Below are positions 52,230 through 59,619 of a stretch of DNA of 64,000 nucleotides, piece after piece. The notes beneath the pieces were generated by a model that was given only the letters and a program-made list of their open reading frames with translations, was not told the DNA's origin and did no database searches. Origin of the DNA: Weissella muntiaci (GTDB lineage Bacteria; Bacillota; Bacilli; Lactobacillales; Lactobacillaceae); assembly GCF_008107635.1 (NCBI RefSeq), contig NZ_SDGZ01000015.1:124001-188000 (forward strand). Reading direction: 5' to 3'. Each line of letters begins with the position of its first letter. Positions within the stretch are counted from its first letter, which is position 1. A program made the position numbers and the translations under genes.

Positions 52230-52886
52230 ATGGTCAATCAACCACTCAGTGAACCAGCTCAGGATCCTGTCCGCCATTTATTTCGCGCTGGAAATCAGGA
52301 TTTAGCTCCAATTCTTTTATTGCATGGCACCGGCGGTGACGAAACAGAACTGATTGGTCTGGCCGAATTAGTTGCACCAGATCACCCGGTTCTAGCAATT
52401 CGTGGCCGCGTCAATGAAAACGGCATGAATCGCTACTTTAATCGTTTCGCACTCGGTGATTTTGATCTAGAGTCATTGGAGGAAGAAAGCACCTGGTTGC
52501 TTGCTGAAATCCGTCGTTTAGCAGCCCACTATCAACTTGATTTGACCAAAATGATCGTCATGGGCTACTCAAATGGTGCCAACATTGGCTTGCATATATA
52601 CATGAGTCGTTCCACTGATTTTGCAGGCGTTGTCGGCCTGCATGCAATGCAATTAACCAGCGTTACTGATGATTTACAAAACCTAACTGGTCAACGGGTC
52701 TTTTTGAGTTTCGGCGAACATGATCAAATCGTTTCAGAAAATAATTTCAATCAACTCAAAGAAAATTTGGAAAGGTCTGGTTGCCAATTGACGATTTTCC
52801 AAAACGCAGGCGGTCATCATTTGACTCAAGCCGAAGTCAATGCCGTCAAAGAATGGTTTGACACAACTACTAAAGATAAGGATTAA
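52230..52886 (+). CDS. Alpha/beta hydrolase, phospholipase/carboxylesterase family (MhqD-like)
   Basis: A 218-residue serine hydrolase: LLLHGTGGDE (oxyanion loop), GYSNGANIG (nucleophile serine), GEHDQIV (Asp) and NAGGHHLT (His). Similar enzymes (MhqD) accompany ring-cleaving dioxygenases in quinone and catechol resistance. It is the first gene of a two-gene operon, 5 bases ahead of the dioxygenase. RBS GGAGG. Confidence 0.87.
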   Translation: MVNQPLSEPAQDPVRHLFRAGNQDLAPILLLHGTGGDETELIGLAELVAPDHPVLAIRGRVNENGMNRYFNRFALGDFDLESLEEESTWLLAEIRRLAAHYQLDLTKMIVMGYSNGANIGLHIYMSRSTDFAGVVGLHAMQLTSVTDDLQNLTGQRVFLSFGEHDQIVSENNFNQLKENLERSGCQLTIFQNAGGHHLTQAEVNAVKEWFDTTTKDKD

Positions 52887-52891
52887 TAACT

Positions 52892-54010
52892 ATGACAAAT
52901 ATCGACGAACGCTTCCCAATCGGTGGAATCCATCACGTAACTGAGATTACTTCAAATGCTCAAAGAATCTATGATTTCTTCACCAACATTCTCGGACTAC
53001 GCTTAGCCAAACTCACTGTCAATCAAGATGATTATCAAACTTATCACCTTTATTTCACTGACGAAGATGGCAATGCGGGTACCGATATTACCTTCTTTGA
53101 CTTTCCTGGGCTTCCACAAGGTCAACACGGTAACTACAGTATTGATCGCTCTTCTTTCCGCGTGCCAACTGATGCATCTTTGTCATACTGGGCGCAACGC
53201 TTTGACGAAGCGCAAGTTGCCCACGGACCAATCAATGAACGTTTTGGAAAGCGTTTTATGAATTTCGTTGACTTTGACAATCAACAGTATGCACTTATTT
53301 CTGATGAACAAAACGAAGGCGTTGTAGGCGGAATTCCTTGGGAAAAGTCAAACGTTGCCAAAGAACATGCAATCATCGGCCTTGGTCCTACTTTCATCAA
53401 GCTTCCTGCAGTTGAAAATGTCAAAGGAATTCTAGAAGAAGTCCTTGGCTTTAAATACCTTGGTACTGATGGCTCTTTTCATCGTTTCGAAGTTGGCGCT
53501 GGTGGTAACGGCGCAACCGTCATTGTAGAAGAATCAGATGATAAGCAATTCGCCCTCCAAGCTTACGGTTCAATTCATCATATGGCACTACGAGTCGCCG
53601 ATCCCGAAGCGCTTCATTATTGGGTCGAACGAATCAATGCATATCGTTTCCGTCATTCAGGTTTAGTTGATCGCTATTACTTCTCTTCAGAATATTTCCA
53701 GATTGCACCCGGCGTCCTATTTGAGATTGCCACTGACACACCAGGTGTCGGTGCCCTTCAGGACGTGCAAGCTGGTTTGGCAAAGATCGACAATTATGAA
53801 CAGGCACTAATTACCTCTGGTTTCTGGATCGATGAAACCAAGGACGAGGCCGGTACTGATCTGAGCTTACCACCACACCTCTTCCCAGCCGGCGAAGCTG
53901 CTAAAGCAAAGGCAGCAGCGATCCTGCGTCCGCTGGATACAAGTGATGCCAACCGTGATCGCAGCGACGATCCACTCTGGACAATGGCTGATGTCTTAAA
54001 AGAACGCTAA
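52892..54010 (+). CDS. Ring-cleaving dioxygenase, VOC superfamily (MhqO-like)
   Basis: A 372-residue protein with two glyoxalase/VOC modules: GGIHHVTEITSNAQRIYDFFTNILGLRLAKLTVNQDD and YGSIHHMALRVAD, each starting with a metal-ligand histidine. FDIATDTPGVG-like FEIATDTPGVG supplies a ligand Glu. MhqO-type enzymes of Firmicutes detoxify hydroquinones. Co-transcribed with the hydrolase. Confidence 0.88.
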   Translation: MTNIDERFPIGGIHHVTEITSNAQRIYDFFTNILGLRLAKLTVNQDDYQTYHLYFTDEDGNAGTDITFFDFPGLPQGQHGNYSIDRSSFRVPTDASLSYWAQRFDEAQVAHGPINERFGKRFMNFVDFDNQQYALISDEQNEGVVGGIPWEKSNVAKEHAIIGLGPTFIKLPAVENVKGILEEVLGFKYLGTDGSFHRFEVGAGGNGATVIVEESDDKQFALQAYGSIHHMALRVADPEALHYWVERINAYRFRHSGLVDRYYFSSEYFQIAPGVLFEIATDTPGVGALQDVQAGLAKIDNYEQALITSGFWIDETKDEAGTDLSLPPHLFPAGEAAKAKAAAILRPLDTSDANRDRSDDPLWTMADVLKER

Positions 54011-54021
54011 ATTTAAATAGT

Positions 54022-54064
54022 AGAAAAGATTCCAAAGATTAATCCTAATCTTTGGAATCTTTTT
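54022..54064 (+). terminator. Terminator of the hydrolase-dioxygenase operon
   Basis: AAAAGATTCCAAAGATTA and TAATCTTTGGAATCTTTTT pair over a 3-base loop with T residues. Confidence 0.85.
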
Positions 54065-54079
54065 ATTGCAATCAAACAT

Positions 54080-54110
54080 TTGACCTTTCCCTTAGGTCAA
54101 GGTATATAGT
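54080..54110 (+). promoter_or_regulatory. MerR-type promoter with 19-bp spacer
   Basis: The -35 TTGACC and -10 TATAGT are 19 bases apart, the overlong spacer characteristic of MerR-activated promoters. The spacer contains a dyad with arms TTGACCT and AGGTCAA. It drives the adjacent merR gene itself. Confidence 0.72.
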
Positions 54111-54138
54111 AAATATCAACGAACGGAGGTAATTATAA

Positions 54139-54885
54139 ATGCCTAAATTAATGAACATCAAACAACTTGTTAAGATGACCAATTTAACCTCAAAGACATT
54201 ACGGCATTGGGAAGAAAAGGGCCTACTTAATCCCCAACGAGATGTAAATGATTATCGGCTTTATTCCGAAAATGATCTAACCAGGATTTTTTATATTATG
54301 AGTCTGCGCCGACTAGATTTACCAATTGATGAGATTAAAATCATCCTTGCCGACAATACTTCTGAACAGGCAACACTGAATAAGCATCTCAATCGTCTAA
54401 AAACGGCGCGAACACAATTAAATGTATTAATTACTAATTTAGAAAAAAAACTAACCATGGGAGAATATCAAATGAATGATCACGACTTTAAGCTTTTCAA
54501 GGAGGCTCAATTAGCACAAAATACCACTCAGTACGGCGAAGAAGTCCAACAACGTTGGGGAACCGATACTTTTGCCCGCTCAAACGAGCAATATCTAGCC
54601 GCAACCCAAACAGAACTTACAGACGCCAATACAATCCATCAACAAATGCTTGAACTACTCGAGACCGCTTACCTTGATCAAGACCAAGCCATAGCAAATC
54701 AAGCAGTCACGTTACACATCAAATTCTTGAAGATCTTCTGGCCACAAGACTTACTTAACGAGGTCAGTCATAAAGCCCTTGCTGATATGTATTGCGCTGA
54801 TGAACGTTTCCGAAAGAATTATGATAGAAATTATCCAAAGTTACCGGAATTCTTCCGTGATGCAATCTATAGTTACTATCAATAG
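54139..54885 (+). CDS. MerR family regulator with TipAS-like effector domain
   Basis: A 248-residue protein. MNIKQLVKMTNLTSKTLRHWEEKGLLNPQRDVNDYRLYSENDL is the MerR winged helix; a coiled coil follows (residues 85-110), then a helical TipAS-like domain (residues 115-248, with QQMLELLETAYLDQDQ). TipAS domains bind hydrophobic peptides or drugs in TipA and Mta. Its promoter has the 19-bp spacer of MerR autoregulation. No exporter gene lies downstream, so its regulon is elsewhere. Confidence 0.87.
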   Translation: MPKLMNIKQLVKMTNLTSKTLRHWEEKGLLNPQRDVNDYRLYSENDLTRIFYIMSLRRLDLPIDEIKIILADNTSEQATLNKHLNRLKTARTQLNVLITNLEKKLTMGEYQMNDHDFKLFKEAQLAQNTTQYGEEVQQRWGTDTFARSNEQYLAATQTELTDANTIHQQMLELLETAYLDQDQAIANQAVTLHIKFLKIFWPQDLLNEVSHKALADMYCADERFRKNYDRNYPKLPEFFRDAIYSYYQ

Positions 54886-54939
54886 GTCCTCATAATTCTG
54901 ATTAACATACCTCGTCTTAGAATTGGATCACAACAAATA

Positions 54940-54980
54940 AAAAGGCATTTAGCACTCATTCTGAGCGTTAAATGCCTTTA
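54940..54980. terminator. Bidirectional terminator between merR and the histidine kinase gene
   Basis: AAAAAGGCATTTA and TAAATGCCTTTA pair, with an inner GCTC-like stem. Confidence 0.78.
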
Positions 54981-55013
54981 GTTCGTCTTATCAAAGATAA
55001 GCCATTCACCCGC

Positions 55014-56270
55014 CTACTTTGAATCAACCACTTTTTTCTGATTTCTTGGTAGCACAATTCTAAAAGTCGTACCATGTGGCTTCGTATCTGTTACTGTAAT
55101 CGTGCCTCGATGACCTTGAACAACCCATTTAGCAATTGATAGACCTAAGCCATGACCACCAGTTGAACGCGAACGTGCCTTATCAACCCGATAAAAGCGA
55201 TCAAATAAATGCTGTTTATCTGCATCCGAAACACCTTTACCAGTATCCGAAACCAACACCCGAACATTATTACCATTTTTTTCGGCCTTCAACACAACCG
55301 TCGAATCAGCACCGGCATATTTTAGTGCATTATCCGTCAAAATTACTAATAACTGACGTAACCGCTGTTCATCACCGGTGATTTCCAGCGTCTCAGGAAC
55401 CTCTAACTCAAGCTTCTGACCGTGTTCTTCCGCACTAAAGCGGAAAATATCAGCAACTTCTGTCATTGTCTTCGCCAAATCAAAATCTTCAAATGCAAAC
55501 AGTGGAATATCAGCATCAGCCTGTGCCAACGTCAATAAGTCCCCCACTAATTGATTTAAATGACGCACCTCTGTCAATGTATTGGCAACCTTCTCTGCCT
55601 GATCCATCACAGTATCATTTGGTCGCTCCAACATTCGTTCCATGTTATTTTGAATTACCGTCATTGGTGTTTTAAATTCATGCGCCGCATCAGCTACGAA
55701 TGTTCGCTGTTGACGCCACGAACGCATAATCGGTCGCATATTGGCACGTGACAAGGCCAAGGACATAAATAACAATGCAACTGCCGACAGCGAAAAGATC
55801 CAGATTAGACGCGCCTGATATACTTCAACGGTTTGATGTTCAACAGTAATATCAACAAATGAAACTGTTTCCTTCTGCCGATAAAACATAAACCAACGCT
55901 GATCTAATTCACGTACATAAACAGTGTTCTCTTCTGGTAGGCTAACCTTTGACTTAATTGTGTCTGTATAGTCAATTGTATTATTGGAATTAAATTGAAC
56001 TTGGTTATTATTACCATTTGTTGCCGCCTGAAAGGGGGCCATAATCTGATTACGTGGTCGCGCATAAAGAACCTCTTGAAATTGGCTAGAAACAAATACT
56101 CCAACCAAACCAAAAACAAATGCAAATCCAAAGATTGTTAAAATGGTCATCTTAACCTGTTGCGACATTGAGTTACGAATCTTCTGCAGTTTCTTAGGTA
56201 ACCTCATCTGAGGAATCAGATCACCCGATTCATTGTCCAATTGTTTCCGCTTATTCTTTTTGCGGCCCAT
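55014..56270 (-). CDS. ciaH: Sensor histidine kinase (CiaH-like)
   Basis: A 418-residue kinase. The start at 56270 (MGRKKNKRK) follows GGAAGA; an earlier ATG overlaps the regulator. Two membrane helices flank a roughly 90-residue extracellular domain containing an Asn-rich stretch (NGNNNQVQFNSNNT). The H-box is VADAAHEFKTPMTVIQNNM; N, G1, F and G2 boxes are NALKYAG, VSDTGKGV, LFDRFYRVDKARS and GHGLGLSIA. The symbol rests mainly on its partner, which is close to CiaR. Confidence 0.72.
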   Translation of the reverse strand: MGRKKNKRKQLDNESGDLIPQMRLPKKLQKIRNSMSQQVKMTILTIFGFAFVFGLVGVFVSSQFQEVLYARPRNQIMAPFQAATNGNNNQVQFNSNNTIDYTDTIKSKVSLPEENTVYVRELDQRWFMFYRQKETVSFVDITVEHQTVEVYQARLIWIFSLSAVALLFMSLALSRANMRPIMRSWRQQRTFVADAAHEFKTPMTVIQNNMERMLERPNDTVMDQAEKVANTLTEVRHLNQLVGDLLTLAQADADIPLFAFEDFDLAKTMTEVADIFRFSAEEHGQKLELEVPETLEITGDEQRLRQLLVILTDNALKYAGADSTVVLKAEKNGNNVRVLVSDTGKGVSDADKQHLFDRFYRVDKARSRSTGGHGLGLSIAKWVVQGHRGTITVTDTKPHGTTFRIVLPRNQKKVVDSK

Positions 56271-56274
56271 AATT

Positions 56275-56970
56275 TTAATCTTCCACAGCTTCATTCAATG
56301 TATATCCTACGTTACGCAATGTTTTGATGTTCACCTTGGCATTCGCATTGCGCAAATTCTTGCGTAAATTACTCATATAAACTTCCACGACCGTCAAACT
56401 AGTATCAGAATCAAATCCCCACAAACGATCAAAAATCTGATCCTTGGTTACAATCTGGCCCACGTGTTGCATTAGGTAGACCAATAAACCAAACTCACGC
56501 CCCTGGAGATTAATTTCTACGTCATCAACCATTACCTTGTGTTGGTCAATGTAAATTGCAACATTTCCAACTTCCAAGGCCCCATCTTGACCCAAAACAC
56601 CTGTATGTCGCAAAAGGGTCTTCAAACGCGCCAACAATTCTTCTTTATAGAAAGGTTTTGTGATATATTCATCAGCCCCTAGATTAAAGCCTGCCATTTT
56701 ATCGGTCAATTCACCTTTAGCAGTAAGCATTAAAATTGGTAGACTTGGGAATTGTTCCTTAGCACTCTTTAGAATTGATAATCCATCACGACCTGGCAGC
56801 ATTACATCCAATACAACCGCATCATAAATACCTGATTCTATTTCAAACATGCCTTCATCGCCATCATGAACTTGTGTAACTTCTCCTAGGTCAAAAATGG
56901 TTTCTTTAATCGTATCATTCAAGGCAAAATCGTCCTCGACGACTAGTAACTTGATTGTATTTCCAGACAT
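56275..56970 (-). CDS. ciaR: Response regulator (CiaR-like)
   Basis: A 231-residue OmpR-type regulator. The receiver has VVEDDFAL, VVLDVMLPGRDG and TKPFYKEELLARL; the C-terminal segment QIFDRLWGFDSDTSLTVVEVYMSNLRKNLR closely follows streptococcal CiaR as I remember it. CiaRH systems control cell-wall stress, competence and small RNAs in streptococci. Here a perfect 17-bp palindrome (57039-57055) and a structured RNA (57093-57283) lie upstream. Confidence 0.78.
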   Translation of the reverse strand: MSGNTIKLLVVEDDFALNDTIKETIFDLGEVTQVHDGDEGMFEIESGIYDAVVLDVMLPGRDGLSILKSAKEQFPSLPILMLTAKGELTDKMAGFNLGADEYITKPFYKEELLARLKTLLRHTGVLGQDGALEVGNVAIYIDQHKVMVDDVEINLQGREFGLLVYLMQHVGQIVTKDQIFDRLWGFDSDTSLTVVEVYMSNLRKNLRNANAKVNIKTLRNVGYTLNEAVED

Positions 56971-57038
56971 AAGCTAGGCCTCTCTTATAATTATTCATTT
57001 ACTTAACTATCCATATTCTACTATAAAGTTAATCAGCT

Positions 57039-57055
57039 AAGGTTCACTGAACCTT
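57039..57055. promoter_or_regulatory. Perfect 17-bp palindrome upstream of ciaR
   Basis: AAGGTTCA-C-TGAACCTT lies 69 bases before the ciaR start, in its promoter region. It does not contain the streptococcal CiaR direct repeat TTTAAG-N5-TTTAAG. Confidence 0.55.
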
Positions 57056-57092
57056 AAAATCCTAAATAGTCACAAAATGTTCACATTTAGAC

Positions 57093-57283
57093 AAAAAAAG
57101 AGCCTTGGCTCGCCACCAAGACCCTCTTTACTTATCCAAATCAAATTTGCAATAAAGGATAAGCTGTTTGATAGTTACCTATCAAGCTATACAAAATCGT
57201 ATCGCCCTTGTTTCCTTACAAGGGCGATACATTTTGTTGATTGCTAAAATCTACCAAAATGTATCACCCCCTTTCCTAGATTA
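57093..57283 (-). ncRNA. Predicted structured RNA of about 190 nt with switching hairpins
   Basis: A promoter on the minus strand (-35 TTGGGT at 57313-57318, 17-base spacer, -10 TATAAT at 57290-57295) and a terminator (57093-57130, stem plus seven T) bound the unit. H1 pairs 57255-57269 with 57222-57236 (15 bp, burying AAGGGGGTGAT). H2 pairs 57219-57230 with 57199-57210 (12 bp) and shares bases 57222-57230 with H1, so only one can form. H3 (57168-57185) has a 7-bp stem and GTAA loop; H4 joins 57157-57163 with 57131-57137. A 13-codon frame from TTG follows the buried ribosome binding site. Candidate sRNA, or leader RNA of the ciaRH genes. Confidence 0.58.
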
Positions 57284-57391
57284 CTTACTATTATACAACG
57301 TTTCTAAAAAATACCCAAGTGCCAACCACACTAATATCCAAAAAGAAAACCGTCACAGCATTTGTGTATTACACTTTCCATTAGATCAAGA

Positions 57392-58009
57392 TTAGATAAA
57401 CTTCTTCAGGCCAATTCTGTCATAAGCAAAAATATGGTTTAGAGTCTTCACGCTCTCCTTTAAAAGGTAGTTTTCTACATAACAAGCATCTGCTTTAACT
57501 CCAATTTGCGAATTAGTCAGTTGTAGCCAGCCTGCCCTCTCAACTAAGTTTCTTGCCTTTGTTGGTGCTAATAGTAACGTTGGATTGATCTGCCAATGCA
57601 AATAATCTAAAACCTGTTCACCTTCTTTAGCAATTGCCAATCTTCGCGGACCAATCTCCGCAATTGCGACGGTTATTCCCAGTCCTTGAAGTACATGTAA
57701 CTCATGACAAGCATTCTGTGCAACATCAATCGTTAGCTTTCTTTTCCACGCATGTTCAAACGGGCGTCTTGTTAACACCTTGGCCATCCGGTCACTGCTC
57801 GTATTTGCTGAGGGTTCAGGCCATGCATGTACAAAACCGTTGTGCCAACACGTCTGAAAGAAATTATCCCAACCTTCCCGCTCAACACTCATTTGTTCAG
57901 CTACATCCTTTGTAATTATCACAACCTCAATATTCGCTACAATAATCTGTTCCATCAACTGATGCCAGTCATCAACCGCTATCTGTTCCATCAAAATCAA
58001 TATATTCAT
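57392..58009 (-). CDS. Hypothetical protein, family not recognised
   Basis: A 205-residue, apparently soluble protein. The ATG at 58009 has GGAG 8 bases upstream (a GTG at 58012 is the alternative). The first 60 residues alternate beta and alpha (MNILILMEQ..., ANIEVVIITKDVAEQM). A basic segment RRPFEHAWKRKLTID and IGPRRLAIAKEGEQVLDYLHW follow. Four cysteines and many tryptophans are present; no motif is known to me. There is no clear terminator after it, so it may read into the RNA at 57093-57283. Confidence 0.68.
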   Translation of the reverse strand: MNILILMEQIAVDDWHQLMEQIIVANIEVVIITKDVAEQMSVEREGWDNFFQTCWHNGFVHAWPEPSANTSSDRMAKVLTRRPFEHAWKRKLTIDVAQNACHELHVLQGLGITVAIAEIGPRRLAIAKEGEQVLDYLHWQINPTLLLAPTKARNLVERAGWLQLTNSQIGVKADACYVENYLLKESVKTLNHIFAYDRIGLKKFI

Positions 58010-58106
58010 CACTGCTACTCCGTTTGCTCCCCAAACATTTCGAGCATAACAGAGATTTCAAAAGACTAATATATAATTATGCTTCTACGCATAAAGAATC
58101 ATCCAA

Positions 58107-58142
58107 AACAAAAGGCGACTTCAAGATGCTGAAGTCGCCGAA
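58107..58142 (-). terminator. Terminator of the YdbC gene
   Basis: GGCGACTTCA and TGAAGTCGCC pair over a 6-base loop, then TTTTG on the minus strand. Confidence 0.78.
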
Positions 58143-58153
58143 TTAATTAAATT

Positions 58154-58468
58154 TTATAGTCGTCGAAGTACACCGAAATCATCATCTGAATCTTGATCTA
58201 CAGCTACCAAAGGTTCAGCCGACTTGTTCACCGATCCGGTTTGCTCAGTTACTAGAATCTGATCGGTCAAGCCGTTCAACGCCACAAGATCATCATGAGT
58301 CAAAGTTAAGCCCTTCCCCATCTTTTTATGATCTGGTGACCAGCTTCTTAGATCAAACTTAGGGACACTGTCACCCCATTGCACAAAATTCAACTCTAAA
58401 TTCCAACCTGATTTACTCGTAGAAAGCACGCCAAATTTTTCTAAAATCTCATACTTTAAATCCGCCAT
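58154..58468 (-). CDS. YdbC/PC4-like protein
   Basis: A 104-residue protein. The start at 58468 (MADLKYEILEKFG) follows AAGGTGG. The core WNLELNFVQWGDSVPKFDLRSWSPDHKKMGKGLTLT is the YdbC signature, a PC4-like fold that binds single-stranded DNA. The C-terminal 35 residues are acidic and probably disordered. Downstream of, and probably co-transcribed with, the asparaginase gene (36 bases away). Confidence 0.87.
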   Translation of the reverse strand: MADLKYEILEKFGVLSTSKSGWNLELNFVQWGDSVPKFDLRSWSPDHKKMGKGLTLTHDDLVALNGLTDQILVTEQTGSVNKSAEPLVAVDQDSDDDFGVLRRL

Positions 58469-58504
58469 CATCATCCACCTTTCGCAGTTGTCACATAAGT
58501 TGCA

Positions 58505-59500
58505 TTATACAAAATCCAGGTCATGAGCAATCTTAGTTTGCATCATTTCCAAAATCGTCTCACGATCATTAGTAACCGCTAGAATCCACATTAGTTTAGC
58601 TACAATCGCTTCCGTATTCATATCCCCAGCTGTAATTCCCCCAGCTTCGGCAACCCGCTGTCCGACCTCATAACGATAAATATCTTGGCCTTCTTCCAAG
58701 ATCTGAGTCGTAATGATAACTGGAATTCCAGCTTGCGTTAGCTTCTCAATACTAGGAATTAAATTGCGACGTTCGAATGGTAGCCCACCGTTCCCAAAGC
58801 TTTCAATAATTACACCTTCAAATTTTCGTTCAATAATGTAATCAAAAATACCGGTATCCAAGCCTGGATATGCCTTTAAGACAAAGATATTCGGGTTAAC
58901 TGAGATATGCCGTTTAATGGCAAGGTTCGCCTTCTCTGGTTCATACAAGGGCACCATCGTTCCATCTGAAATGCTAGCAATATATGGAAAATTTATACTT
59001 TCAAATGCATTATAACTTCGCGTCTTTGTCTTAACCGCTCGTGTCCCAACCATCGCCAAGCCGTTAAACACCACAAAAACCCCTGTAAGTGTCGTTTGGC
59101 TAGCAAAAGTCAGTGCATCATGGAGATTACGTACCGCATCCGTTTCTGACACACCTAAAGGAACCTGTGACCCCGTTAACACAACCGGTTTATCAATCCC
59201 GTAAAGAAGGTAAGCCAACGCGGCTGACGTATACGCCATCGTGTCTGTTCCATGTGTAACAATAAAGGCGTCATATTGATCATGATAGGCCATGATCTGT
59301 TCTGCGACCGCTACCCAATCTTCTGGTTGCATATTAGTCGAGTCCTTACTCATAACTGATTCAATCGATAAATTCACACCTGGTCGACGCTCAAAATATG
59401 AAATCAAGACTTCATCAGCCATATTGGGAGCAAGTCCACGTTCTGTCTGAATCGAGGCAATTGTCCCCCCCGTAGTTAAGACCAGCACTTCCATTGTCAT
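58505..59500 (-). CDS. ansA: L-asparaginase, type I
   Basis: A 331-residue enzyme converting asparagine to aspartate and ammonia. Both active-site threonines are in motif: TTGGTIAS and THGTDTMAYT. There is no signal peptide, so it is cytosolic. GGAGGG lies 6 bases before the ATG. Confidence 0.93.
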   Translation of the reverse strand: MTMEVLVLTTGGTIASIQTERGLAPNMADEVLISYFERRPGVNLSIESVMSKDSTNMQPEDWVAVAEQIMAYHDQYDAFIVTHGTDTMAYTSAALAYLLYGIDKPVVLTGSQVPLGVSETDAVRNLHDALTFASQTTLTGVFVVFNGLAMVGTRAVKTKTRSYNAFESINFPYIASISDGTMVPLYEPEKANLAIKRHISVNPNIFVLKAYPGLDTGIFDYIIERKFEGVIIESFGNGGLPFERRNLIPSIEKLTQAGIPVIITTQILEEGQDIYRYEVGQRVAEAGGITAGDMNTEAIVAKLMWILAVTNDRETILEMMQTKIAHDLDFV

Positions 59501-59583
59501 ATTTAACCCTCCGCATCGCTTTCCTCTTCTTAGAGTAGCTTATATTATCATTCTAAACAACGTGTCATACATACAAAGTTTCA

Positions 59584-59616
59584 AATTAAAAGGCTGGATC
59601 ATAATCCAGCCTTTTT
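59584..59616 (-). terminator. Terminator of the first amino acid permease gene
   Basis: AAAAAGGCTGGAT and ATCCAGCCTTTT pair over a short loop, right after the stop at 59620. Confidence 0.82.
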
Positions 59617-59619
59617 CCG

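Noticed and set aside
57168..57395. A 75-residue plus-strand frame over the structured RNA
   Set aside because: It has no ribosome binding site and no recognisable composition, and it is antisense to the hairpins that better explain the region.
57692..57699. TACATGTA inside the unrecognised 57.4-58.0 kb gene as a copper box
   Set aside because: The two-base centre of TACAnnTGTA is missing and the site lies inside a coding region.
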